Shown here one piece after another: positions 32,387 through 44,390 of a stretch of 64,000 nucleotides of DNA. Position 1 is the first letter of the stretch; each line of letters opens with the position of its first letter. The stretch lies in assembly GCA_001465935.1 (NCBI GenBank), contig LNKV01000023.1, positions 248,001 through 312,000 on the forward strand, written 5' to 3'. Made by a program: the position numbers and the translations under genes. The notes under the pieces are model-generated. The model was not told the origin of the DNA, made no database searches, and was given only the letters and a program-made list of their open reading frames with translations. The stretch comes from Clarireedia homoeocarpa. Its lineage: Eukaryota > Ascomycota > Leotiomycetes > Helotiales > Rutstroemiaceae.

Positions 32387-35193
32387 TCATAGGACAATCC
32401 TTTCCCGAGTATATTTTCCAACCTGCTTACTCTTGAGTCGGCCAATATCTCTCTTACTGCGCTTCTGAATTTCACCTCCTGCTCCGATTCGAAGACGAGA
32501 AACCTGTCGCTCTGCTTTCAAACCCATCGGTAACGTTGTGAATTCCTTCTCAACTGTTGGAAGGCTCAAGATCGCACTGCCCTTCTTCTCCGTGTCATCA
32601 TGTTTGATCCCCTTGAGCACGGCATCTCCATAGCGAATCATCTCGGATGTCAACCCCTTCAAGTATACTGCCTCTTCAATCCCTTCCAATGCGGCGTGGA
32701 TTTCAAGCCTGAGACTTCCAATGAGTTCTTCGGATTCGAAGTGGTCACCATTCACCATTGCGGCATCTCCTGACAGCCATCCACCTGCTCCAATAGCGTC
32801 GACACAATTGTTGAGTAAGCTAGAGATGAGAACGATGGAGTTGTCTGGCGCTTCGACATCTTCGTCGTTGGTATTCGTATTATTCACGTCCAGATATCTT
32901 GCTGTCCACCCTCCTTTCGCTAGTTCAAATCTCAGGAGATAGATGAGGGAGACAATTTCCTGACTTGTGAAAGTTGCCTGTAGCCCTCCAACGATGCTAT
33001 TGTCGGGGCAAGTGTACAATTTCGATAAAGCGACGCTCAGAGCCTCTCCCCTGACACTCGAACCAATGCCCAATTGAAATTCTGCGAGTTGTAAATCTTC
33101 TTCCGCCTCGGCTTCAAGAATTTGCACCTGCTCTTCAAGGACGCCATTCTCGAGTTGCGAGGTATCACCGCCAGTGATTAATGCTTGTTTTGTGCCTGGA
33201 GAATCTCCTAATAAGTCGAGACTATCCATGAGTGCACGTATAGCATGTAAGAGTTCAGTTGCGCCCAAGTAATTTGTAGAAACAAGTTGTAGTAAGAAGT
33301 CCATTTCACGATCTAATTGCACGATCGCCTTGACAAGCATGCCAGCGGGGATCGAAGTAGATAGCGAGTTTCGAAGAGCGGGTCTTAACGCGGATTCAAT
33401 ATTGGCAACCGTCATGTTTCCTGTTTGCAGTAGCCATCGGAATAGGTTTGGGGGGAAGAAAATGATGGACAGTTCAAATATGCCATCCTCATTCTCTGCC
33501 CACTTGAAAATCTTACTCAACGCGTAAAGTATCCAGCGGCGATCAACCTCCGAAGGTTTAATCTTGACTTCAGCACTGCTTTTGGCATCTTCGTCATTCC
33601 AATTCATCCCAAATTTATCATCCAGAGCTTTCTCAAAAGCAATGGCATCTGCCTGGTCAAAATGCTTTTCACAATCCTTCGTCATAGCTTCCCAAGGCTG
33701 ATCCTTCATACCTATTGAACCAGGAAGGTAATGATCTACAAATAACCATTTACCACCAGAAGGCTCTTTTTCGGGCTTGGAACGGATCATCTGAGGATCA
33801 GAGCAGCCAATTGAATCAATAAGAAGTCCAATTGGTCGAGGTTTGCTCGTTTGGCTAGGCTGAAACTCAACTTGGAGAGCGACGAGCTCATTGTCCGATA
33901 TAGCAATAGCTGTACCAAGCTTTGGGTAGTAGGAGATAAATTGGCATGGAACATCTAACTTTGGCTTTTGCTTGTCAAGTGAATCTCGCTTCCGCTTCAG
34001 AGATTCTGCATTAGTGGGCTCATCCAGTTTGATGGTGGCCAGAATTGACTCATATTTTGGATTGAGAATGTTAATTGAACTTTTAGCTGAAATTATGACT
34101 GAAGTGCTTGAAAGACGGAGGAACGATCCGGTACCTGGGGAGCTAATTTCAGACTGGATCTTTGGGAACGTATTGTGTAACTCAAGAGTGGTCAAGATCT
34201 CGGCTTCTAGTATTTGCAAAACGCCAGCAGAAACGTTAATTGCGAATGAGGCCTTCTCGAATAATGCTTTCTTCTTTCTTGACGTATGGATAGGTAATGG
34301 TGCATCAAGCAGCGATTCGACTGAGTGAGTTGTGCCATTTAGATGTGTGGCCGCTTTCCTTGGTAATGCAACAATGTGCAGCGTTCGTACAGTATCCTCT
34401 GCTTCGGGTAAATTTGACTTTGTGATGGCCACCAGTATGTCAGGGTTAAATCCATCCTCTGTTATCTCTTGTGGAAAGAAAGAGAAAACATCTTGGCGCC
34501 CTTTTAGTATACCTTGACTGGCAGCGTAAGCAGTTGTGAGGTGTGCAAATTCGACCTCAATGTTCCTCATTGACATTGCTGAGGCTCGTCCAAGAGCCTT
34601 AGCTGGCGATGTCCATAAGGTTTGAAGGCTTTCACCTTCTAGACACTGTATCTCTCCATCCTTCTTCACGAGAAGCAAATCTGACTTCTTAACTGAGTCC
34701 AGGCCTGGGGATGCGACAGAGCCTAGATAGACTACTGGCGCATGGGATGACTCAATCTTGTGTGTAACTTTAGATGATTGCGTAGCGCTAGACCCCTCTG
34801 TGATATCATGGAATAGGGTGATGTCGTTTTGCGAACCACTAGTGGATACATATGTCCTTCGTTCGACCTTCGTCTTCGTAGTTTTCGACCTTGTGGAGCA
34901 TGGCGGGCACGAAAAAGTTGTTCCTGGAGGTAGTGCATAGGAAGTGAGTAATTTCGAGGACGGAATCTGGGAACCGATTAGCCATTAGTATTTCAGAGTA
35001 GTCAATGTGTCTATCTCACGTCGTATAAGTTTACACCTTCTCCGTGTATCCCAACAGCCAATTCCGATCTTTTTCTTCTTTTCGAGCCTGGTGTAGAAGT
35101 GCCGTATATTTCACCAATGGCATATTGCGCCTTCTTTAATAGTGGTAAAGTAGCAACGACGTAGGGCTGTTGAAGGGAGATTCTTGACGACAT
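32387..35193 (-). CDS. U3 snoRNP/t-UTP component Utp8, 917 aa
   Basis: Subunit of the t-UTP (UtpA) complex of the small-subunit processome. It acts in the nucleolus in early pre-rRNA transcription and 18S processing. Two exons: 35020-35193 and 32387-34966, joined in phase 0 across a 53-nt intron. The N-terminal exon reads KRRKRSELAVGIHGEGVNLYD and continues into KLLTSYALPPGTTFSCPP, the start of the Utp8-type beta-propeller. The next ~350 residues are beta-rich, then a helical C-terminal half, ending in the basic RSKRDIGRLKSKQVGKYTRE. Identification rests on overall layout and remembered family sequence, not on a catalytic motif. It is divergent with ELG1, with 425 bp between start codons. Confidence 0.8.
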
Positions 35194-35618
35194 CTTTCAA
35201 TTCTTCAGAGCACGGCGCGAAGAAAATTCGATGTACAGAATGCGCAATGTAAATGCGCCTGATGAACAAACAGAGCAGAGCTCTCCAAAAATTCCAAAAA
35301 TTTCGAAGGCGGTCAAAATATTCTGCCAATCGAGCCGTGGCTATTTTTTGGACTAAGCTACTTTCGATGAGTTAAAGTGCAATTGAGTAGAACGCGATTC
35401 CCTACATCATCTTTGGAGCCACCAAAACTGCCACAAACTCGAATTTACTCTTATTTTTAATACTTCTCATTTTCCTACTATTTTGAAGATCCAAGTATTT
35501 TGCTTATTTGTTTCTGGGAATTAGAAATTATCCGTTTTTTCCAACCTGCAATGACTTTATACGATTTGAAGTTGTAAAGAAACGCGTGAACTTCGCGTTT
35601 GACAATTCGGCTCGGGGC
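35194..35618. promoter_or_regulatory. Shared bidirectional promoter of UTP8 and ELG1
   Basis: Only 425 bp separate the two start codons, so the genes must share regulatory DNA. The region is AT-rich, with TTTTTAATACTTCTCATTTT around 35453-35473 on the ELG1 side. No named motif was identified. Confidence 0.6.
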
Positions 35619-38600
35619 ATGCGAATGGCGGTCCTGGTTTCCAAAGCCATGGACCCTCTCGTTGAGAGGCAGGAAAAGTCTGTCCATCCGTTCTTCCAAA
35701 AACCATCTAGTACGTTTTTTGTAACAATTGCACTCTTGCAATTGTGTTAGACAAGGGCTACACACTAATGAAAGCACAGAGACAAACGAGGCACAGCCTG
35801 ACCAGATCGAAAACCAACCAGATTTTGAGAAAACTTCGGAGAAAGAACCTGCGAAAGGGGAGAGGAAAGGCAAGAAGTCGACGGTGGTTATCAATACTAA
35901 ACAGCAGAAAGGCACTTTACAATTCTCTCGATCTGCAAATAGAGGGCAGGGAGATCTGTTGGAAATCGATCCAAACAATGGCAGAAGGAAACGGCAGAAG
36001 ACAGTCTCACCAGAAAGCACCCCCGACGTTGAAGAAGGAGTTGGAGAAACGGGGTTTCCAACTACACCTATCAAATCGAAGCTACAGCGAGGGCGGAAAC
36101 GCAAAGAGATTTCTATGTCTCATCCAGCTGGGACTTGTCAACCGAATATTGAAATTTTGGTTCCCAGCTTGGGGTCGGCGAATTCTATAACATTTGAAAA
36201 TGGGGTACCCGCTCAGGGGAAACCTTCACGGACAGTTGAGCCTATAGCGGATACGTTAAATGCTTCATTAGAGGATGAGAAAAAGCAATCATTGGGGGAA
36301 GCAATGAAGCCTAAAAAGATCCTTCAATTCAATCCTAAGACCGGTACGATAGGATCCCCCCCGAAAATGACGGTTCCCCTGAAGAAGCAGTCGAAGAGCA
36401 AGAAATCTGCCAACCAGGATGCTCAATCAAGATCGAAGGTCGTGGTCATTACCTACGGTAGTGGAGAAACGTCTGTTGCGGAGATAGGGTTACGAATTGA
36501 TGAAATCTTGACTTCCGAAAAGAGTTCGATAACGACTAAAGTCGGTACAAAGCAGGGCGAAACTAAGACTAACGATGACGTTAAACCAGCTAAAGGCGCG
36601 GATATTGTCCCTTGGTGGAAGACCGCCGCCAAGAAAAAGGCGGCAGCAGCACAAGACGAAGCACAGGACTCAGGAAGTCAGGCGCCTGGGACAGAGAGGC
36701 AGAGGAAGGTATTGTCTCTGGTAAACCCATCATGCCCAACCAAGGGCATTTCGATGGTTGGGAAACCGCGTTCCGAAGATGCAAAGCAAAGTGCGCCACT
36801 CTTTAGCGGATTCGGCACTGCCTCCAAGATACAGAAATTTCCTGGAGCAACTGAACCTTCTTGGCCGTGGAAAGGTGCAGTCCATATTCGTGGCGATCGG
36901 ACTCAGAATAACCTGGATATCTCCAATGACAACACAATCGGTAAAAAATCTGCCGGGAAAAAGTCTAAGTATCAAGCAGTTGAGGTCCTGAAAAAGGAGG
37001 ACGTTATTGATTCCCTAGCTACAGAACTTCAAATCAGCGAAGCTCTCGAGATTATCCAAAATCTTCACATTGACGAATTCAAGCCAGTTTCAGCCTGTCT
37101 TCGACTGCCTTCTAGATATATTGAGACCGGCAGAAGTCTCCAACAAAGGATCCTTAAAGAGCTTTCTTGCAACATGAGAAACCGTATCATAAATGACTCT
37201 AGCGAAGATGAGATACAAGCGCAAGCGTCCGAATGTACGCCTGTTCATCCTGCCTTGCGGAACATCTACGACTCGATAGCTACGTCACTATCACCATTCG
37301 ACAAGTCGCAATGTGAGAATCTGCCCTGGACTCAGAAATATGCCCCGAAGAGTACGGAGGAGGTATTACACAACGGACGTGAGACCTCTATATTGAGGGA
37401 ATGGCTTCAAAAACTGACAGTAGTATCTGTTGAATCTGGCTCCACTGACAGCAAAGCCATTTCCAAACGCCTAGCTGCCAAATCGGATGCTCCAGGAAAG
37501 CGGAAAAGAAAATCAAAGAAACTTGATGGGTTTATTGTCTCAAGTGACGAAGAAGATAACGACATGGATGAAATAACTGACCCAGAAGATGAAGCCTCTG
37601 CAGAGGATGTCCCAGGCTTGATAAAAAAGACAGTCATCAGATCAAGCGACATGAATCCCAAAGGCTCTAAGGACCTCAAAAGGCTCACCAATGCAGTCGT
37701 GATGAGCGGGCCACATGGGTGTGGGAAAACTGCGACTGTCTATGCTGTTGCTAAAGAGCTTGGGTTCGAAGTTTTTGAAATCAACTCTAGCTCTAGGAGG
37801 AGTGGCAAAGATGTTATGGAAAGGGTTGGCGATATGACGCGAAATCACTTGGTGCAAGGGTCTAATAGTGATCAACCACCTATTGTCGCCGATGTAGATG
37901 AACAACGACTATCGAACGCCGTGGCAGATGACCTGAAGACTGGACGTCAAGGAACAATGAACTCGTTCTTTAAACTTAAAGAGCCATCCCAGTCCAAATC
38001 AACACCAAAACCTAAAAATCTGCTACCGAATCCTTTGAAAGAAGTTAGTGGACCGAAGGGTCCAGCTAAACAGCAAAAACAATCTTTGATTCTGCTTGAA
38101 GAGATCGACGTTCTTTATGAGGAGGACCGAGGCTTCTGGCAAACAATCATGCTCTTGATTGCTCAAAGCAAACGACCTATCATAATGACATGCAACGACG
38201 AATCTGCTGTTCCTCTATCCGCTTTATCCTTGCATGCTATAATTCGGTTTAGCTCTATACCTACAGATCTTGCTGTGGACTACATGCTTCTTGTCGCTGC
38301 AAACGAAGGTCATGCTCTTCGCCGAGAAGCTATCAAGGCACTATACGAGAGTCGAAAACTAGACTTTCGAGGGTCTATGACAGACCTAGATTTCTGGTGT
38401 CAGTTTGCAGTAGGTGATCGGAAAGCCGGCTTAGAGTGGTTTTATCCTCGTATGCCTGCCGGACGTGATTTGGATGAGAACGGAAACAAGAAGCGTGTCG
38501 TCAGCGAAGATACCTATAGGACCGGTATGGGTTGGCTCAGCCAGGACAGTCTTGGAAGCCAACGATCGCATAGAGACGCTGAGGAAGAAACGTTGCGTCA

Positions 38601-39614
38601 AGCTTGGGATGGTTGGTCACTTGATGCGGCTGACTGGCAAAACAATCTCGAGCTCGGTGCTTGGGCACTTAGGATTAAAGACCAGACACATAGTAAGGTT
38701 GATGCTCGGGCAGCATTGAATGTGTATGATGACTTTGCTGGGGCTATGAGTGCTGCGGATTGCTGCTCACATTACAGCCTCGGCGCCGACAAAAACGTAA
38801 GTATGAATGCAATCGTTCTCGAATTTCTGCTAATAAGATTTAGGTACTCATTGATGCAAGTCATCCAGATATATCTATCAAGATGAAGGAAGACTATCTA
38901 CTCGCCAATCCACTACTCGATGTATTCCCACAGGTCAACTACAACGAAACAAGCACCAACATATCCATATGGATCAAATCTCGAGCAAAAGAACAGCTGA
39001 AAGCCCGACAACATGCCAAACAGAGCTGGGAAACACCGCAAGAACTTGACGGCGCCACTGAAACGCAAGTCTTCAATCTCATCAGATCTCAACATCAACC
39101 GGATGAATCCATCGTCACCCGTCGCGACTTCAGCCTTGCATTCGACCCCATCTCCGAGCCCGAAAAGTCCTCCCTCTACACCACTGGCACTCTTGAAGCC
39201 TCCTGCTTTGACCGCACTTTGAACCTCATCGCTCTGGACGTTGCCCCCTTCGTCCGTTCCATCGTCGCTTTCGACGCGCGTCTGCAAAAGGATCGTCTCC
39301 GTCTGAGTAACCTCCTCAGTCAAGGCGGGAATTCCAAAGGTCCAAAAACGAAGAGGATGAGGACGACGAGAGCGGCGATGTCGGCGCTTGAGGGGGGTGT
39401 GAGAAGTACGACTAGGAGGGAGAGGTATTTTGGACAGGGGCTGAATTCGCATTTGGTGCTGAGGACGGGGGGGAAGAGTTGGTTGGATGCGGCTGTGGCA
39501 ATGATGGAGACCGTGACGAGGGAGGGAAGTAGGAGGTCAAGCGTTCAGATGTCGGAGGGCAGTGCGGAGATGGGTACTGCTGGTGATAGTGGGAGGGATG
39601 AATTAGCGAATTAG
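35619..39614 (+). CDS. Elg1/ATAD5-type RFC-like AAA+ ATPase, ~1292 aa
   Basis: Large subunit of the alternative RFC complex that unloads PCNA from DNA after replication. Exons: 35619-35709, 35780-38796 and 38844-39614, with introns of 70 and 47 nt and consistent phases. The N-terminus carries VHPFFQKPS, resembling the short N-terminal motif of fungal Elg1 proteins. Then ~500 disordered, basic residues with several KKxxK clusters follow. The AAA module starts at LPWTQKYAPKSTEEVLHN. Walker A is GPHGCGKT (~residue 674) and Walker B is LILLEEIDVLYEED (~803). Glu-Glu in place of Asp-Glu is the ATAD5/Elg1 form. Sensor 1 is IIMTCND. The last exon is helical and ends acidic. ATGs at 35625 and 35649 are alternative starts. 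Confidence 0.88.
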
Positions 39615-40413
39615 CTACGCGGAGGTCGATTTGCATTAGGAAGAGCTCTTTTGCATAGGATAGCGTAGCATGGCTAGGTGGCTGTTCTAAGATAAACATC
39701 CATTATCTTGCCTTTCGCTTTTTTTTATAACTGTAACTACAACTATAACTGGGCTCTGGATAGAGAGGGAGGGTGGGCGATGGAGGGGAATGGCGGAACA
39801 GAACAGAACAGGCCAGAACAGAACATCTGCTGTGGAATATATGGTAGGTAGCATGCAATGAATATCTATACACTCGTATATAGAATTTATAATTGGCTGG
39901 CCTGGCTTAGCTTGGCTTGGTTTGGTTAGATGCATAGAAAATGATAGATATGAAATAAAATGAAATGAAATCAAACATCCAGGCAAATCATATATATATA
40001 TATAGAGTCGTAAAGATGCTCGCTCACTGCTACCACCCCCTCATCTCACCCACCAAATACAGTATTTCTCCTGCTCTACTCTGCATACGAGCCGAGCTGT
40101 CCTTCTTGTCGCTATGAGATGAGTATCGACTAAATTAATAAATAGCTGTCGTGTTTCTTCTTTTTCCTCGTCTGGGGCTTAAATATATACATACATATAC
40201 TAACTTACAATACAAACTACCTACCTACCTGACCGAACACTCCAATTCCTGTCCACGGCTTACTTCATCTAGACCCAGTGTCAATTCCATCTAGCTTAGC
40301 TTAGCATAGTACAGGAATAATAACATAACATGCAGGAATCACATTTATCTACTCCCATCTCCTCTCTCCTCTTTTCTTGAAGAAAAAAAAAAAAGCACTT
40401 CTCAAAACATCAT
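39615..40413. other. Convergent 3' region of ELG1 and the MAPR gene
   Basis: Simple repeats (AGAACAGAAC around 39797-39820, GGCTTGGCTTGG around 39903-39922, TATATATA around 39988-40002, TACCTACC around 40219-40230) and AT-rich DNA. No gene seen. Confidence 0.55.
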
Positions 40414-41578
40414 CTAGATCCCAGTAGGCATAACTCTCTTCTTTCTGCCCTTCTCAGCCTTCTCGCACAAAGTCGGTTCTGGCCCCTTGGTCTCCCATCC
40501 TTTTTCCCTCTTGACCGTGCCGACTTTGGGGTATTTGCTGCTGTTTTCGAAGAATCCTAAGGGGTGGTATTTGTTAGCATGTTTGTCTTCTAATCCAGAG
40601 TTTCAATGATTCGGATTTAGATCTGCACTCATATCTCCCTACCCGTGTCCTCCTCCATTCTCACTTCAAAGCAGACGGCAAAAAAAAGGGGGGGGAAACC
40701 CCCCGAATCCAACTCACCAGTCCAATGCCTCAGCGCCTCCTGTACCTTCACCCTCGCCTCCCTCCTCTCCCTCTCTCTTAACTTCTTCATTCCCCCCTTC
40801 CCAATCTTCTTCTCGATCTCCGCATCCACAACCTCGTCATCGACCGGCAAAAACATCTTCTCCACACCCCTCATATCCGGCGTGCGGTCCTCAGTAAAAC
40901 AGCTCGTCACAAACGCACGACTCGCATCCACCCCCGCGAAAAAGTGATACGACCCTCCAGGTCCATAGTGCTTGCGTCCAGCGCTCACGTCGTAGATGCT
41001 GCCATTGATGGCGAGGTAGATGGGCGTGTCGGGTTCGGTGCCGCTGTATGCGGGGAGGTCGAGGTCGGTTAGTTGGAGGGGACCGTTCTGTGATGAGAGG
41101 GAGGAGGAGTTAGCTCGTGCATAATCCACACTCTCGCATCTCGCAGCAGGAAGATCAGAGAGGATGGCAAGGAAGGAAAACCAGTGCAAAAACCAAATTA
41201 GAACAACAGCAATCCACCCCAAACAAAAGCATACAAGCAACAAAATCACAAAATCACACTAACCCAATACCTCCTCAACACCTCCGGCTTTGTCCACGCC
41301 GGCCTCCCCACGCCCCAAAACCAGCTCTCCCTCGTAATCACATAGCTGAGGCCACAACTCGCTATAACAACGAAAACAATCGAGCGCAAGATATCCAGAA
41401 GCGAGATGCCCGGCGCGTCTTCATCTGCTGCGTATTGGTTTGGTGCTTTGCTTATCTTGGTCTTCTGCGTGGTGGGAACATTGGTTTGGGTTTTTGTTAA
41501 TGCGGGGGAAGAGTCGGAGTCTGAGGAAGAATTGACGGCTTTTTGGCGACGCTCGCGGAGAGCAGCTGTGTCTGCCAT
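40414..41578 (-). CDS. Membrane-anchored cytochrome b5-like heme/steroid-binding (MAPR) protein, 275 aa
   Basis: Member of the MAPR/PGRMC family (yeast Dap1), which bind heme and support cytochrome P450s in sterol synthesis at the ER. Exons: 41264-41578, 40718-41087 and 40414-40556, with introns of 176 and 161 nt and phases agreeing. Residues ~60-80 form a transmembrane anchor (ILRSIVFVVIASCGLSYVI). The b5-like domain follows: LQLTDLDLPAYSGT, then PIYLAINGSIYDVSAG, then YGPGGSYHFFAGVDASRAF, including the Tyr-containing heme face of the family. The third exon is basic and ends RKKRVMPTGI. It is longer than yeast Dap1 because of the N-terminal anchor and C-terminal tail. Fungi have several MAPR paralogues, so no symbol is given. 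Confidence 0.87.
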
Positions 41579-42283
41579 CGTGAATGTATGATAGCTGTCT
41601 TGGGTGGTTATGTTTGTCTAGTTGTCGTGCTGCTGGTGCGATTTGATATATGCTGCAGGAGACAATTTGGGGCAAGAGAGAGGAAGTGGATTAGTTAAGT
41701 AGAAGAGAACTGAGGCAAGTAAATATACAGCTCTGTCCTTGGTTCTTGCTTCGTCATTTAGCCTCGGTCGAGACTGTGAACTGGGCCGTTTCTTTACATT
41801 TAGGCTTGGCGGTAGTTAGGAAAGGGAGTTTATTGGATAGAAAGAGGGGAAATGAGACCTGTGTGAAGATTTGATGGTGAGGGTTAGGTAAGACAAGAAT
41901 TCGTAATACCACTGGCTTCATTGACACTGCAGATCTGATTTTAAGTGAGTGGGTCAACCGTTATTCGTATATGTTCATCACAATTTCCTCCAAGTTCAAC
42001 CTGTCGAAGCCATCCCATGTTGAACATTCACAATCATTTTCCAGCATAGACAAGACAATCCTCAAAAGAAGCATCAAGAAGCAAAAGTTGAATTTCGATA
42101 TGCTACACCTGCCTGCCTGCCGGTCAGACCCGAGGAAAAAGAACCCAATCCAGATATCCCATGCCAATCATCCACAACACATCAAACCCATCATCAAGGT
42201 CGATATTTCTCGAAAGAGGACGAGGTCATGATATTCTCGTTTTGCCCATTGACGTTTTCTATTTATTCGGATTTTGACATGAT
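41579..42283. other. Intergenic DNA between MAPR and eS25 genes
   Basis: Promoter of the MAPR gene and 3' flank of eS25. The small frames at 41971-42231 on both strands have no recognisable features. Confidence 0.5.
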
Positions 42284-42779
42284 TTACTCTTCGGCAGTAA
42301 TAGCACGGGCTGTAGAAATCAATCATTAGCATTTCATTCGTCATCATATAATCGCCCCTTTCAATTCTATCATCGAACTCAAGCCTTTCGAGCAATCCCG
42401 AAGGGAATAAAAACTGGGAGATGTGGAGATGAACATACTGTAGATGTTTCCGGTGTGATGCTTAACGACGATTTTGATCTGTCCCTTCTCCTCCAAATCG
42501 GCCAAACACCTTCTTGCCAAAGATCCGTTAATCTTTAATCTATCGACGAGAGTAGCGACGGTGACGAGACGGTAAGACTGGACATCTTTGGCGAGTCTCT
42601 CAGAGGTGGTCTTGTCGAGGATGACGGCGTGCTGGGCCTTGTCCTTGACTATATTCCAAATTCAATCAGCATTCTTTGCTCTTTTCCATCAATTGTCGAA
42701 CATCATAGAGATAATGCGCACCCTTTCCCTTTGACCACTTCTTCTTTTGCTTCTTTGCGCCGGTATTTGCTGGTGCCAT
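42284..42779 (-). CDS. 40S ribosomal protein eS25, 97 aa
   Basis: Small ribosomal subunit protein near the head, involved in IRES and tRNA contacts. Exons: 42722-42779, 42439-42648 and 42284-42309, with introns of 73 and 129 nt and consistent phases. The basic start MAPANTGAKKQKKKWSKGK continues into VKDKAQHAVILDKTTSERL. Next come YRLVTVATLVDRLKINGSLA and LADLEEKGQIKIVVKHHTGN, the winged-helix core of eS25. The last coding exon is only 26 nt and gives TRAITAEE. Length matches other fungal eS25 proteins. Confidence 0.95.
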
Positions 42780-43462
42780 TTTGTCGGTTTGTCGTTGTTC
42801 TTGTCGACCGTGGAGATGGGTTGAGCGATTTGCGATATTAATCAGGGTGGGCAGTTTTGGAATTTAGGGCTTGTGTGTGCCGAGCGAAGATTGGCGCTAA
42901 GTTATACGCACGTGATACGGTACTTTAGTGAATCGTCTCAGACTTGGAACTTTACATGAGTCAAGTGCACAATGGCAAAATGAACAACGGCATAGATTTA
43001 GAGAGAGAAGCAATTGAATTCTTCCCGGGTTTGCATGCACTGTCTGATTCAACTATTATAACTGATACTGCGATGGATGAAGTCTTACCACAGTACAATC
43101 GGTATGTCTTCCAATCCGCCAGGGAGGGTATCTCAATATCACCAGCAAGTACGAACAATAAAAGTCTCTCATTGAAGTAGAATGTCAAACCATCGAAGAC
43201 TGACTTCATGAGCATTTTCAATTTCTATTTTATCATAAGTCCTATCTCCAACATAATAAGTTTTAAGGAGAAAGCACACCCAAACTCCATCATCGCGTCC
43301 TCGGCGCGGCAAAATGCATACAAACGTGCACAGTTAGGTACAAGGGAACCTCCGATTATCAGACAAGCTCTCTCTCTCATTCTCATTCAGCAATCTGTTC
43401 AAAGCCTTTTTACATCCCATTAACTCCTTGCCCAACGTCTATCACTGGGTATATGGATTGAT
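42780..43462. other. Intergenic DNA between eS25 and the cupredoxin gene
   Basis: Promoter of eS25 (minus strand) and 3' flank of the cupredoxin gene. Nothing else is supported; the 78-codon frame at 42944-43180 has no features. Confidence 0.5.
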
Positions 43463-44390
43463 CTACAAGAATACCATGACACCAGCACCCAGAGCCGCAC
43501 CAGCGTACACAAGGGCACTCTGGACTTGGAACGAGGAACCAGAATTGGCGCTTGCGGTGGCAAGTGTCGAGTTTGAAGACGTTGTTGAGGCGGTAGAGTC
43601 GGTTGATGAAGATGTTCCAGATGGCGCTGCTGCGCTCGCGGTTGAGTCGGTGCTGGATGAACCTGATGAGCCGGATGATCCAGAGCTAGATGATCCAGAG
43701 CTAGATGATCCAGCGCTAGAGCCAGAACTGGTTCCAGACGAGGTGCCAGATGAGGTGCCAGATGATGAAGATGTTGAAGAGCTGCTGTTTGTGAATGGTG
43801 GAGCAAGGTTCGAGGGTGCAGCCGCTGCAAGTTTGGCGAAGTTGGCCAGGGAGCGAGTGGCGTTTGCTTTTGTGCTGCTATCTGTTAGTATGTGTTCTTG
43901 CGACTTTCACTCGTACGATTGAGATACTTACTTCTCGTTAATAACCAGAACCATACCAGCCTCACAATGCTTTTTCTGACTGCAGTAGAACCACATTGGT
44001 GTAGCGACTTTCACCGGCATTGAAACCACAGGTACCTGGCCAGTAGAATTCTTTGATGCATCGACGGGCTGGAAACCACTGAAGAAACCCGTTACGTTGC
44101 TGTTCATCGCAATGGGTTGACATGGCTGATCAAAGGTAGATTGAGTGACGGTATGATTTCCATTTGCAAACTGGAACTGAACTATATCGCCGACGGCTGC
44201 AGTGAGAGTGTCGGGAAAGAATCTCAGTGCCGAAGCATTGGTAGCGGAGCCGACCGTGACGACGTGGGTTTTAACTTGGGCTGTTGATGGTTGTTAGTAC
44301 AGATCTGGTAGAGAAGCGTGGAGAGAGTAGGTGCATACCAAGGGCACTGCCAATGCTCAAGGCTGATAGAACAAAAGTTGTGTATTGCAT
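43463..44390 (-). CDS. GPI-anchored cupredoxin (extracellular serine-rich protein), 271 aa
   Basis: Secreted, wall- or membrane-anchored blue-copper-like protein. Exons: 44339-44390, 43932-44280 and 43463-43877, with introns of 58 and 54 nt and consistent phases. A signal peptide (MQYTTFVLSALSIGSALA) is followed by a plastocyanin-like domain, residues ~20-135. The type 1 copper ligands look complete: His60 in NGNHTV, then Cys117, His122 and Met127 in YCSQKKHCEAGM. Cys71 and Cys123 could form the disulfide. A long Ser/Gly/Thr-rich stalk follows, with repeats of SSSSGSSSSG type. The protein ends in a hydrophobic tail (YAGAALGAGVMVFL) typical of GPI attachment. Many fungal relatives lack a full copper site; this one keeps it. 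Physiological role is unknown. Confidence 0.88.

Noticed and set aside
42310..42438. Intron-encoded C/D snoRNA in the eS25 second intron (TGATGA words present)
   Set aside because: No matching CTGA D box with terminal stem at a suitable distance.
43428..43922. 164-codon plus-strand acidic frame over the cupredoxin stalk
   Set aside because: Antisense reading of Ser/Gly repeats (giving Glu/Asp/Pro-rich sequence); the minus-strand gene is clearly real.
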